Shown piece by piece: positions 1 through 6,948 of a DNA stretch of 13,129 nt. Under the pieces are notes generated by a model. That model ran no database searches. It saw only the letters and a program-made list of their open reading frames with translations, and was not told the DNA's origin. Within the stretch, counting starts at the first letter, position 1; the number at the start of each line of letters is the position of its first letter. Source of the DNA: Cyanobacteria bacterium UBA9971 (GTDB lineage Bacteria > Cyanobacteriota > Vampirovibrionia > Gastranaerophilales > UBA9971); NCBI GenBank assembly GCA_003499955.1, contig DNRP01000035.1, positions 4,054 to 17,182 on the forward strand, read 5' to 3'. The position numbers and the translations under genes are program-made.

Positions 1-1337
1 CAACCGATACTTTAGACAATATTGTTAAAAAAATAAATGACAAATTTGATCCGACCGGCGATGAAGATTACAGTGATAATACCGTAAAGGCTTCTATTAC
101 AGACGGAAAACTTGAAATAAATTATGATAATACTGATGTAACAAATCTAACACTTGGTTCAAGCGCGGATACATCAAACTTCTTTAACATAATGCAGCTT
201 TCAACAGCTGATCCCGTTGATAACGGTGATGGAACAACAAGTTTTACCAGTCTTACACCAATAAACACCATAAACCTTAGCGGAACAATCATAGGCAACG
301 CTGCCAATCTTGATGTAAGCGACCTTGATCCTATAACCGCAGGAACTTTTAAAATTGGAAAAACGGAATTTACTATAGACGCAACAACAACTATGTCCGG
401 TCTTATAAGTAAAATAAATAAAGATGCAAATGCAGGAGCGACAGCTCAATTTGACGCAACAACAAATAAAATTGTTTTAACATCAAAAAATCCCGGACAA
501 ACAGCCATTAACCTTGAAAACGGAACAAGCAATTTTCTTAACAAAATAGGGTTAATTACAGCGGGTGGGGATTCTTTATCTTCCCAAACACTGGGAAATA
601 ACGCAAAAGTATACGTTAACGGTTCAACTACAGCATTGGAAGCCAACTCAAATACAATAACAGGTGACATAAGCGGTATTACCGGTTTAACTATAAACCT
701 TAAAAACACAACAGAAGTCGGTGACACCATCGATATTAATGTTGATCAGGATACAGATCAAATAAACACCGCTCTGGATGATTTTATTTCCAAATTTAAT
801 GCAATGTCAAACATAGTTAAAGAGCATACAGCAACCGGCAAAACTCTTCACGGTGAATATTCTCTTATAGGACTAAAAAATACTTTTAGATCTATGACTA
901 CCGATAGAGTAAGCGGTCTTACGTCTTATGATAGCCTTGCAATGATTGGCATATCAACAGGCGCTATAGGGAAATTAGCTTCAGATACATCAAATGCTTT
1001 AATTCTTGACAAAGATAAACTTCTCGAAGCTCTTAACGAAAATCCTTCTGAAGTAAAAGCTCTTCTTATCGGAGACAAAACAGCAGGAATTACAGGTATT
1101 TTCGAAAAACTTGAAGATAAACTTACCAGCGTTCTTGATCCTGTAAGCGGTTATTTTAGCGTAAAAGAAGATTCTTTTAATACAATGATTACCGATAATG
1201 ATAAATCCATTACAAGAGGCGAAGACCGTATTACAGCATATAAAACAATGATTACAAAACAATTTTCCGAAATGGACTCATACATAAGCAAAATGCAGCA
1301 ACAAGGCAGTTCTCTTTCCAATCTTGGCATATATTAG
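1..1337 (+). CDS. fliD: Flagellar filament cap / hook-associated protein 2, C-terminal part (5' truncated by window)
   Basis: The frame is open from the first complete codon at position 3, so the gene starts left of the window and about 444 residues are visible. FliD caps the growing flagellar filament outside the cell and guides flagellin folding. Two stretches carry the flagellin/hook IN-type pattern: TLDNIVKKINDKFD at the left edge and TMSGLISKINKDANAGATAQ near 391-450. The last third matches the FliD C-terminal domain: a long amphipathic helix (DDFISKFNAMSNIVKEHTA), a YDSLAMIGISTGAIG segment, an LILDKDKLLEALNENPSEVK segment, and a terminal coiled coil ending KMQQQGSSLSNLGIY. Family assignment is secure; the missing N-terminus cannot be judged. 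A strong terminator follows. An ATG at 192 lies inside the gene and is not the real start. Confidence 0.93.
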   Translation, partial: TDTLDNIVKKINDKFDPTGDEDYSDNTVKASITDGKLEINYDNTDVTNLTLGSSADTSNFFNIMQLSTADPVDNGDGTTSFTSLTPINTINLSGTIIGNAANLDVSDLDPITAGTFKIGKTEFTIDATTTMSGLISKINKDANAGATAQFDATTNKIVLTSKNPGQTAINLENGTSNFLNKIGLITAGGDSLSSQTLGNNAKVYVNGSTTALEANSNTITGDISGITGLTINLKNTTEVGDTIDINVDQDTDQINTALDDFISKFNAMSNIVKEHTATGKTLHGEYSLIGLKNTFRSMTTDRVSGLTSYDSLAMIGISTGAIGKLASDTSNALILDKDKLLEALNENPSEVKALLIGDKTAGITGIFEKLEDKLTSVLDPVSGYFSVKEDSFNTMITDNDKSITRGEDRITAYKTMITKQFSEMDSYISKMQQQGSSLSNLGIY

Positions 1338-1354
1338 AGCCTATCTTGTTAAAA
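1336..1354 (+). repeat. Solo copy of the outer arm of the 3182-3323 repeat
   Basis: AGAGCCTATCTTGTTAAAA overlaps the fliD stop codon. It matches the right outer arm of the repeat downstream of ade (minus-strand reading AGAAGCCATCTTGTTAAAA) at 16 of 19 positions, and also resembles the left arm AGAAGCTATCCGGTTAAAA. It may be half of a degraded element or a recurrent intergenic motif. Confidence 0.4.
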
Positions 1355-1358
1355 TATT

Positions 1359-1394
1359 AAAAAAGTCGGGAATGAAAATAATCCCGACTTTTTT
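1359..1394 (+). terminator. Rho-independent terminator of fliD
   Basis: A run of A's and GTCGGGA (1359-1371) pairs with TCCCGAC and a run of T's (1382-1394), giving a 13-bp stem with a 10-nt loop, followed by GTTTTT. It lies 21 bases after the fliD stop. The A/T flanks make it potentially bidirectional, but no gene points into it from the right. Confidence 0.92.
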
Positions 1395-1404
1395 GTTTTT
1401 ATAT

Positions 1405-1434
1405 TTGACCCGAACTCTTGTTTTATGGTAAAAA
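1405..1434 (+). promoter_or_regulatory. Putative promoter of ade
   Basis: TTGACC (1405-1410), an 18-nt spacer and TAAAAT (1429-1434) form a sigma-70-like promoter just after the fliD terminator. The leader to the ade start at 1471 is about 30 nt and contains a purine-rich AAGAGGA Shine-Dalgarno. Confidence 0.6.
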
Positions 1435-1470
1435 TAAACAAATTTAAATAATCAAAAGAGGAAGAGGAAT

Positions 1471-3174
1471 ATGGAAATTGAAAAAATGATAAAAGCTGCA
1501 AAAGGAGAAGAAATTGCAGATATAGTTATAAAAAATGCAAATATAATAAATGTTCTGTCCGGCGATATCCACAGAGGCGACGTTGCTGTAGTTAACGGAA
1601 AAATAATCGGTATTGGAAATGACTATAAAGGAAAAGAAGAAATTGACATAAACGGTTCTTATCTTTCTCCTTCTTTTCTTGACGGACATGTGCACCTTGA
1701 AAGTGCTATGATATCCCCTTATGAATACGCAAAAGCAGTTATTCCTTCAGGAACTACCACTGTTATCGCTGATCCTCACGAAATATCCAATGTACTCGGG
1801 CTTCAGGGAATAAGCTTTATGAGGGAAGCCACCAGAACACTTCCTCTTGATGTATACATGATGCTGCCTTCCTGCGTTCCTGCGACAGATATGGAAACTT
1901 CCGGCTCGAAACTCAGTGCCAGCGATCTTTCAATATTTATTAAAAAGTCATGGGTGCTTGGAATAGGAGAAATGATGAATTTCCCCGGTGTTTTAAATAA
2001 TGACCCGACAGTTATTAACAAAATAACTCTTCCTGTCTCAAAAAGAGTTGACGGTCACGCCCCCGGATTGAGCGGAAAAAACCTTTGTGCTTATATTTCA
2101 ACAGGAATTTCATCTGACCATGAATGTATTTCTGTGGAAGAAGCCAGAGAAAAAATCAGAATGGGTCTTTATATAATGATTAGGGAAGGAACTGTGGCAA
2201 AAGATCTTGACAGCCTTCTTCCTGTGGTTGATGCAAACAATTCAAGAAGATGTTTCTTTGTAACAGATGACAGATACCCTCATGATTTGTACGATCATAT
2301 AAATTCTATGGTAAGAAGAGCGGTAAAATATGGAATTCATCCGCTTACCGCAATTCAAATGGCTTCTATTAACACGGCAGAATATTTTAAAATCCAAAAT
2401 CTTGGCGCAATAGCCCCTGGTTATCAGGCTGATATGCTTGTGTTTGATAATTTATCAGACTTCAAACCCGCAATGGTGTTTAAAAAAGGTCAATTAGTCG
2501 CTAAAAACGGCAAATTTCTTCCTAAAGAAAATGGTTATACACTTCCTGAAACCCGCGGATCTGTGAACGTAAAATGGATTGAAAAAGACAATTTCAAAAT
2601 TAAAGCAAATTCCGATAAAATTAAAGTTATAAATGTTACAGGAAATAAACTTATAACACTTGGAAGCATAGAAAAAACAAATATTGTTGATGGTTTCGCA
2701 GAGACTGACATAGAAAATGATGTATTAAAAATCGCAATTATAGAAAGACATAAAGCCACAGGAAACATAGGATTGGGGTTTGTAAAAGGTCTGGGGTTAA
2801 AAAGCGGCGCCATTGCTTCAACAGTAGCCCATGATTCTCATAATATGGTTATAATCGGAACAAATGACGATGATATGTATTATGCGGCGGTCGAGCTTGT
2901 AAAATCACAGGGCGGAAAAATCGTTGTAGAAAACGGAAAAACCCTTGAAAAACTTCCTCTTCCTGTTGCGGGCTTGATTTCAGACTTGCCGATCGAAGAA
3001 GTTATAGAAAAACTTAAAAGCCTCGTAAAATCAACCAAACAGCTTGGCTGCAAGCTTGATGACGCTTTTATGAATATGGCATTTCTTTCCCTGCCTGTAA
3101 TTCCCGATTTAAAAATTACGGACAAAGGCTTAATTGACGTAAACAAGTTTGAAATTACAAATTTGTTTGTTTAG
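1471..3174 (+). CDS. ade: Adenine deaminase
   Basis: This enzyme (EC 3.5.4.2) hydrolyses adenine to hypoxanthine and ammonia in cytosolic purine salvage. The 567 residues match the usual family length. Amidohydrolase metal ligands are visible in DGHVHLES (H73, H75). Family-specific blocks include ADPHEISNVLG (about 100-110), GIGEMMNFPGV, DGHAPGLSGKNL (about 194-205), GISSDHE (212-218) and VTDDRYPHD, which carries the likely catalytic Asp. The C-terminal adenine deaminase domain is present (GAIASTVAHDSHNMVIIGTN). The start at 1471 is supported by AAGAGGA just upstream and by the typical N-terminal helix before IKNANIINVLSGDI. The gene appears to be a single transcription unit with its own promoter. 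No frameshift or missing key residue is seen. Confidence 0.96.
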   Translation: MEIEKMIKAAKGEEIADIVIKNANIINVLSGDIHRGDVAVVNGKIIGIGNDYKGKEEIDINGSYLSPSFLDGHVHLESAMISPYEYAKAVIPSGTTTVIADPHEISNVLGLQGISFMREATRTLPLDVYMMLPSCVPATDMETSGSKLSASDLSIFIKKSWVLGIGEMMNFPGVLNNDPTVINKITLPVSKRVDGHAPGLSGKNLCAYISTGISSDHECISVEEAREKIRMGLYIMIREGTVAKDLDSLLPVVDANNSRRCFFVTDDRYPHDLYDHINSMVRRAVKYGIHPLTAIQMASINTAEYFKIQNLGAIAPGYQADMLVFDNLSDFKPAMVFKKGQLVAKNGKFLPKENGYTLPETRGSVNVKWIEKDNFKIKANSDKIKVINVTGNKLITLGSIEKTNIVDGFAETDIENDVLKIAIIERHKATGNIGLGFVKGLGLKSGAIASTVAHDSHNMVIIGTNDDDMYYAAVELVKSQGGKIVVENGKTLEKLPLPVAGLISDLPIEEVIEKLKSLVKSTKQLGCKLDDAFMNMAFLSLPVIPDLKITDKGLIDVNKFEITNLFV

Positions 3175-3181
3175 TGCTGTC

Positions 3182-3323
3182 TTAGAAGCTATCCGGTTAA
3201 AACCTGCCATTGTCATTGCGAGGAGCTTGCGACGAAGCAATTCAAAAAAGCAATGATTCTTGGATTGCCGCGCTCCCGTTGGTCGCTCGCAATGACAGAT
3301 ACTTTTAACAAGATGGCTTCTTA
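3182..3323. repeat. Nested palindromic intergenic repeat (MITE/REP-like), inner element 3211-3297
   Basis: The inner element of 87 bp has perfect 12-bp terminal inverted repeats: TGTCATTGCGAG (3211-3222) and CTCGCAATGACA (3286-3297), with the interior also partly self-complementary (GAAGCAATTC.../...GGATTGCCGCG). It is flanked by a second, outer inverted repeat of 21 bp with four mismatches, 3182-3202 against 3303-3323. The GTCATTGCGAGG-type palindrome is a widespread kind of non-autonomous bacterial repeat. No coding potential is seen. It could fold into a long RNA hairpin after ade. Confidence 0.8.
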
Positions 3324-3349
3324 CAAATTATAAAAACATGCTTTATAAT
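3321..3349 (+). promoter_or_regulatory. Putative promoter of the prepilin-like gene
   Basis: TTACAA (3321-3326), a 17-nt spacer and a perfect TATAAT (3344-3349). The -35 box begins in the outer arm of the preceding repeat, so the repeat end may contribute to the promoter. Confidence 0.55.
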
Positions 3350-3371
3350 GAATAAATAATCTTTAGAATTT

Positions 3372-3387
3372 AAGGAGAAAACATGTG
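3372..3387 (+). promoter_or_regulatory. Strong RBS serving two overlapping starts (ATG 3383, GTG 3385)
   Basis: AAGGAG (3372-3377) is followed by overlapping ATGTG. The ATG at 3383 opens only 17 codons, ending at TAA 3434-3436. The GTG at 3385, seven bases after the SD, is in frame with the prepilin. No other upstream ATG is in the prepilin frame, so GTG is the likely start. Confidence 0.5.
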
Positions 3388-4212
3388 CAGAAAGACAGAC
3401 AGGATTGGCATAAAAACTGCTCTGTGTCAAATTTAACGCACTTTTGTCATTCTGAGTGCAACGAAGAATCTGTCCGTTTTGGGATTAAAACAATAAGCGA
3501 AAGAGGGCTAGATCCTTCGGCTTCGCCTCAGGATGACAGCTTTATTCATAGTAATAAAAAGACAGGTTTCACCCTTGCAGAAGTTCTGCTTACTCTGACT
3601 ATAATTGGAATTATAGCTTCTCTTACAATTCCTGACTTAATTACGAGCATTCAGGATAATCAATTAAAAGCTGCATGGAAAAAAAATTATTCTATATTAA
3701 ATGAAGCTACTTTAAAAATAATAGAAGAAAATGGTGGCACAATGGTGGATGCTTTAACAGATTATACTCCAATGACGACAGCATATTTAGAACATTTGAA
3801 TTTTTTAAAACGTTGTTCTGAATGGGTTGGTTTGGGTATATGTTGGCATCAGTTAGGCGATTCTTATTTGTTAAATACTACAATAGCAGCATCCACTAAT
3901 TCAAGCGGAGCAATATTAAGTGATGGTACTTTAATACAATTTCAATATCTGTCAGCTAATTGTAGTACATCTCTCGGTAGTTTGAATGATATTTGCGGGG
4001 AAATTCGCATAGATGTAAATGGATTTAAAGGTCCGAATACTTATGGTAAAGATATATTTTGCGCATTTGTTCTTAAAGACCGTTTAGTCCCTCGAGGGAT
4101 ACAAGGAGATGAACTTAATATAACAAATCACTGCATATATCCACCAAATACTGGTTATGAAGGTGCTGATAATAATGGCAAAGCTTGTAGTGCAAAACTT
4201 TTATTACAATAG
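3385..4212 (+). CDS. Type IV prepilin / pseudopilin-like protein with repeat-derived leader
   Basis: This is an exported pilin-like subunit. Residues 59-61 and onward read KTG|FTLAEVLLTLTIIGIIAS, the prepilin peptidase site (cleavage after Gly61, E at +5 of the mature protein) followed by the hydrophobic N-terminal helix. The mature part is about 214 residues with several cysteines and a GEIRIDVNG-KGPNTYGKDIF segment. The leader is unusually long at 61 residues. Residues 21-52 are translated from a palindromic repeat (3445-3538), giving CHSECNEES...LDPSASPQDDS. The GTG start is inferred from the RBS because the nearby ATG is out of frame. It stands alone, convergent with the glycosyltransferase 15 bases on. 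The pilin call is secure; the true N-terminus, and whether the gene is still expressed properly, are less so. Confidence 0.82.
   Translation: MQKDRQDWHKNCSVSNLTHFCHSECNEESVRFGIKTISERGLDPSASPQDDSFIHSNKKTGFTLAEVLLTLTIIGIIASLTIPDLITSIQDNQLKAAWKKNYSILNEATLKIIEENGGTMVDALTDYTPMTTAYLEHLNFLKRCSEWVGLGICWHQLGDSYLLNTTIAASTNSSGAILSDGTLIQFQYLSANCSTSLGSLNDICGEIRIDVNGFKGPNTYGKDIFCAFVLKDRLVPRGIQGDELNITNHCIYPPNTGYEGADNNGKACSAKLLLQ
3445..3538. repeat. Palindromic repeat inserted in the prepilin leader
   Basis: The 94-bp element has terminal inverted repeats TGTCATTCTGAG (3445-3456) and CTCAGGATGACA (3527-3538), with one mismatch. The interior ends GATCCTTCGGCTTCGC. This is a different family from the element at 3211-3297. 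It lies wholly inside the prepilin frame and introduces no stop there. Confidence 0.8.
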
Positions 4213-4227
4213 TAAAATAATTACCTT

Positions 4228-5364
4228 TTAACCCATTAAATCCCTAATTTGCTCGTAATACTTGTCGGCGCAGGCTTCCCAAGAGAATTTTCGTGCCTGA
4301 TAATAAGGGATCTCGCCCCAGTCTGTTTCAGCTGCTTTTTGCAAAGCCTCTGCATATTCTTCAACATCTGTCACATCGCAAAGAATTCCCGCATCACAGA
4401 TTACATCCATCCTTGAACAATCTTTCGGCGCAACAACAGGCTTATTACATGCCATTGCCTCAAGATAAACAAGCCCTAAAGGTTCTGACCTCGACGGTAG
4501 TGTAAAAACGTCGCATGCTTTGTAATATGACGGAATTTGTTCATTAGGAACACATGTTGTTTTAAATCTTTTTTTCCCGAGAAGCTTTTCACCTTTTTTA
4601 GCTAATTCAGCAGAGTTTTCGCCCGAACAAAGCAATAAAACACTTCCTTTTTCAAGAAGAGAAACCGCTTCAATAAGTAAATCAAACCTTTTATTTTTTG
4701 CAGTTACCGAAGAAGCCAAAAATATCGGTTTTGACAGATTTATATTTGCAGGCTCAATTTCAGGATTAAATCTGTTAAAATTCACACCCATGGGTATAAA
4801 AGACGTCTTCACTTCGGGGTGATATTTTTTCAACCAGTATTTTAGCTCGTTTGTATAAACCACATATTTATCCGGCTTGAAAAAAAGATTCCTGCGGGCA
4901 TTTTTTCCACCTTCAATAAGCCCGCTGTGTTCGGTAAAAATTATCGGGGTTTTTTTTATAGTCCTAACCGCAGAAGCTGCCATAAGTCCGCCCCAATCGT
5001 TGTTAGGAAGAATTACATCGTATTTCCCTTTAAAAAGTTCCCACACAACAGGAAAAAACGAGGTCAAATGCTCTATAAAAACTTCGGGTCTGTTCGCAAA
5101 ATTGCTAAGAAAATCTCTTAACTTATCGTATTTTAATTCCTGCAAAACTTGACTTCTTGGAACACAGGAAATAGGTGTGCATAAATCGTTTACTTTTTTT
5201 GAAGAAAGAATTTTCACTTCACACTTATCTTTAAGTCTTTCAGCAAGCTCAAGAACTAATGATTCTGATCTTCCTACGGAATCTCCAACTGCCGGATGAA
5301 TAAGTGCTATTTTAGGTTTTTGTTTTTTCTTTTTTAAAAACTTATTCTTATTTTGAAAAAACAT
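4228..5364 (-). CDS. GT4-family (GT-B fold) glycosyltransferase
   Basis: A 378-residue glycosyltransferase of the CAZy GT4 type that transfers a sugar from a nucleotide-sugar to an acceptor, probably for a surface glycan or glycolipid. The N-terminal Rossmann domain holds KIALIHPAVGDSVGRSESLVLELAERL with the acceptor-side Gly/Ser loop. The linker region has IPMGVNFNRFNP. The C-terminal domain has SSVTAKNKRFDLLIEAVSLL, and the EX7E signature is E294 and E302 in SEPLGLVYLEAMACNKPVVAP. No signal peptide or membrane span is seen; the very basic N-terminus (residues 5-17) could touch the inner membrane. The start at 5364 lacks a good Shine-Dalgarno (only GGGGTA upstream). Donor and acceptor cannot be named. 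It is convergent with the prepilin gene, without a visible terminator between them. Confidence 0.9.
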   Translation of the reverse strand: MFFQNKNKFLKKKKQKPKIALIHPAVGDSVGRSESLVLELAERLKDKCEVKILSSKKVNDLCTPISCVPRSQVLQELKYDKLRDFLSNFANRPEVFIEHLTSFFPVVWELFKGKYDVILPNNDWGGLMAASAVRTIKKTPIIFTEHSGLIEGGKNARRNLFFKPDKYVVYTNELKYWLKKYHPEVKTSFIPMGVNFNRFNPEIEPANINLSKPIFLASSVTAKNKRFDLLIEAVSLLEKGSVLLLCSGENSAELAKKGEKLLGKKRFKTTCVPNEQIPSYYKACDVFTLPSRSEPLGLVYLEAMACNKPVVAPKDCSRMDVICDAGILCDVTDVEEYAEALQKAAETDWGEIPYYQARKFSWEACADKYYEQIRDLMG

Positions 5365-5490
5365 TTTTAAAGTACCCCAATTTTTTCAACAAATTCCTTA
5401 AGAGTATAAAGTATAAAACCAACCAACTCTTTAAAAATTAGCCTGATGGGGATAAAAGAAGTTATAATTTTCAGAAAACAAATTTAAACC

Positions 5491-5519
5491 TTGACCATGG
5501 TTTTTGATGATAGTATATT
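5491..5519 (+). promoter_or_regulatory. Promoter of tRNA-Met
   Basis: TTGACC (5491-5496), a 17-nt spacer and TATATT (5514-5519), 25 bases before the tRNA 5' end. Spacing and position fit a stable-RNA promoter. Confidence 0.65.
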
Positions 5520-5544
5520 AATTTATACGTACTTTTAATAATGT

Positions 5545-5616
5545 GGGCTTGTGGCGCAGCGGTAGCGCAGGGGACTCATAATCCCTTGGTCGAAAGTTCG
5601 AATCTTTCCGGGCCCA
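5545..5616 (+). tRNA. tRNA-Met (anticodon CAT); tRNA-Ile2 not excluded
   Basis: A complete cloverleaf is visible. The acceptor GGGCTTG (5545-5551) pairs with CGGGCCC (5609-5615) using G-T wobbles. The D-arm stem is GCGC/GCGC. The anticodon stem GGGGA/TCCCT encloses loop CTCATAA with anticodon CAT at 5577-5579. The T arm GAAAG-TTCGAAT-CTTTC is intact, and the discriminator is A5616. CCA is not encoded. The acceptor is not the initiator type. CAT could also be a lysidine-modified Ile2, which sequence alone does not decide. The DNA directly after its 3' end looks like an integrated-element end. Confidence 0.93.
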
Positions 5617-5647
5617 TTCTTTATTTCAAATATAGTAAGGCTTTCAG

Positions 5648-5670
5648 CCATCTGCCGAAGATGGTTTTTT
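5648..5670 (+). terminator. Terminator downstream of tRNA-Met
   Basis: CCATCT (5648-5653), loop GCCGA, AGATGG (5659-5664), then six T's (5665-5670). It lies 32 bases past the tRNA 3' end and would stop tRNA-Met transcription. Confidence 0.85.
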
Positions 5671-5687
5671 AGTGCAAATTTTCTTTC

Positions 5688-5706
5688 GGTGTAATTTTGG
5701 TGTAAT
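5688..5706 (+). repeat. 11-bp-spaced direct repeat, possible integrase arm-type sites
   Basis: GGTGTAAT occurs at 5688-5695 and 5699-5706, one helical turn apart, 72-90 bases after the tRNA-Met 3' end. An equivalent pair sits 84-102 bases beyond the tRNA-Arg fragment. The position suggests binding sites of a recombinase or its accessory factor; this is inference. Confidence 0.4.
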
Positions 5707-5719
5707 CATTCCGAGAAAA

Positions 5720-5728
5720 TGCTAGAAT
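5720..5728 (+). promoter_or_regulatory. Possible extended -10 promoter for the 5760 gene
   Basis: TGCTAGAAT (5720-5728) fits the extended -10 pattern TGnTATAAT with one mismatch. No good -35 is seen; the second GGTGTAAT repeat overlaps that position, so a protein bound there might regulate the gene. Confidence 0.35.
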
Positions 5729-5759
5729 TAGAGGGATTTACATAGCCATTGGAAAAAAT

Positions 5760-6467
5760 ATGCTTAATCATTTGACTTTGATAATAAAATGGTGCAATGA
5801 AAATTCAGGCTTTTTAAGTTTGATAATATTTGCAATTACCTTGCTTTTAGCTTGGCTTACCGGTGTTTTTGAGGCATTAAAAAAGCAACCTAAGTTTAAA
5901 ATAGAATTATTAAATATTCCAACTTTTTGTTGTACATTCCCTACCGGCAATAAATATAATGCTCATGATGCACATCAAACAGCAATTTCTTTATATCTTA
6001 ATATAACTAATATAGGAAATGCCGCTTCTAGTATTAAAAGTATCGAGGTCGGTTACCACAATTATACATTTAAATATACATATCTTTGGTTTTGGTTAAA
6101 AGAAACTTGTATTTTAAGTGATTTCTGTGTTGATATTGGTGAAAATACTAAAGTTTATCCACTTCTTACACAAAAAAGTTGTTTACTTGGTGATTCAGCA
6201 AATACTTTTCTAAATATAGGCCAACAGTGCAGTGGAATAGTATATTTTGAGCAACCAGAAGGCTGGGGAGGATTTAAGCCAAGAATAGTAAATAATAAGG
6301 TTATGATTAAAGTTAAAATTAAAGATGTATTTGAAAAATATCATCAAAAGATTTTTACAATCCCTGTAGTCAGCTTAGAAGAAGCAAGAAAATATAATCA
6401 AAGCTTTGGTATGACTTATAAAGCTTTAAATGATACTGAAAAGAAAGAAAAAGAAATAGTTACATAA
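5760..6467 (+). CDS. Membrane-anchored protein of unknown function
   Basis: 235 residues, family not recognised. A short N-terminal stretch is followed by one strongly hydrophobic segment (about 18-38, GFLSLIIFAITLLLAWLTGVF), then a basic KKQPKFK. This predicts a single membrane anchor. The rest (about 45-215) alternates short beta-like segments (AISLYLNITNIGNAASSIKSI, SGIVYFEQPEG, KVMIKVKIKDVF), suggesting a beta-sandwich soluble domain, with a charged lysine/glutamate C-terminus. Its side of the membrane is undetermined. It is the first gene after the tRNA-Met element end and stands alone on the plus strand. Only a weak GGA precedes the ATG. Location in the island suggests accessory cargo; any defence or superinfection-exclusion role is speculation. 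Confidence 0.7.
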   Translation: MLNHLTLIIKWCNENSGFLSLIIFAITLLLAWLTGVFEALKKQPKFKIELLNIPTFCCTFPTGNKYNAHDAHQTAISLYLNITNIGNAASSIKSIEVGYHNYTFKYTYLWFWLKETCILSDFCVDIGENTKVYPLLTQKSCLLGDSANTFLNIGQQCSGIVYFEQPEGWGGFKPRIVNNKVMIKVKIKDVFEKYHQKIFTIPVVSLEEARKYNQSFGMTYKALNDTEKKEKEIVT

Positions 6468-6575
6468 TTTCTTTGATAGTGTCAAGTTCCGTAAATTCTT
6501 TTCATAAAACAATTTAAAATCTTCTCCTTGCACTTTATAGTGGCTTATGTAGCGATATAAAGCAGGATAATTACT

Positions 6576-6746
6576 ATGGATATTGATATTTTAGGCTCTG
6601 TTGAGTTTGATTTAACCGAAGCAATCAAGGATTTAATCTCTCAAATTAAGTTCAACAGACAGGAAATTGAAGAAATCAAAAAACGGTTAAATGCCTTGCA
6701 AATAAGCAATGAAGAGACACCTAATTTTTCTGCAAGTTCTTCTTGA
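6576..6746 (+). CDS. Small helical protein, paralogue of the 12219 gene (hybrid 3' end)
   Basis: 56 residues starting MDIDILGSVEFD, preceded by AGCAGGA eight bases upstream. The central helix EAIKDLISQIKFNRQEIEEI aligns with ISIDDLIHEIKKNRREIIKI of the small gene at 12219 (11 of 20 identical), and the DNA shares GATTTAATC...GAAATTAAG-like runs. Charged heptad-like spacing suggests a short coiled coil that binds a partner. The last dozen codons (NEETPNFSASSS) are the antisense of a broken XRE gene, so the 3' end appears to have been created by a deletion that fused it to its convergent neighbour. Function unknown; it may be a small partner of the XRE regulator. Confidence 0.5.
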   Translation: MDIDILGSVEFDLTEAIKDLISQIKFNRQEIEEIKKRLNALQISNEETPNFSASSS

Positions 6747-6775
6747 GTTAGTTCTTTTTCAAGCCTTAAGCTCAT
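6716..6775 (-). pseudogene. Remnant of an XRE-family HTH gene
   Basis: Read on the minus strand from ATG at 6775, the frame gives MSLRLEKELTQEELAEKLGV, the first half of a helix-turn-helix of the Cro/C1 type, and then runs into antisense of the small gene. The DNA at 6744-6769 matches 12504-12529 inside the intact XRE gene at 25 of 26 bases. The recognition helix and the rest of the domain are missing, so it is a truncated copy of the same module. Confidence 0.65.
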
Positions 6776-6846
6776 ATATCTATAAAACAAATAAAAGCTC
6801 AACCAACGAAAAATAAATTATTAATCTTGCATGTTTTTTTAAACTT

Positions 6847-6865
6847 TTGCCACGGATTTGCCACG
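6847..6865 (-). repeat. 11-bp-spaced direct repeat, possible integrase arm-type sites
   Basis: TTGCCACG occurs at 6847-6854 and 6858-6865; on the minus strand it reads CGTGGCAA twice. Its distance and orientation relative to the tRNA-Arg fragment mirror the GGTGTAAT pair beyond tRNA-Met. Confidence 0.4.
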
Positions 6866-6883
6866 AAATGATAAAAAGTACTC

Positions 6884-6920
6884 AAAAACAAAAAATTCAG
6901 CCTTAATAGAAATGGCTGAA
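6884..6920 (-). terminator. Terminator beyond the tRNA-Arg fragment
   Basis: On the minus strand TTCAGCC (6920-6914), an 11-nt loop and GGCTGAA (6902-6896) form a 7-bp stem, followed by a T-rich tract (complement of the A-runs 6884-6895). It would terminate a tRNA-Arg transcript coming from the right. Confidence 0.75.
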
Positions 6921-6948
6921 ACTTAGTTATATATTAAAAAATAAAGAG

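Noticed and set aside
192..194. ATG 192 as the start of the first gene
   Set aside because: The frame is open upstream to the window edge with FliD-like sequence, so this methionine is internal.
3182..3538. The palindromic repeats as a CRISPR array
   Set aside because: The two elements belong to different sequence families and are single inverted-repeat units, with no regularly spaced direct repeats.
5679..5706. Integrase gene fragment after tRNA-Met
   Set aside because: The minus strand gives only a very short frame (DYTKITPKENLH then stop) with no recombinase motif.
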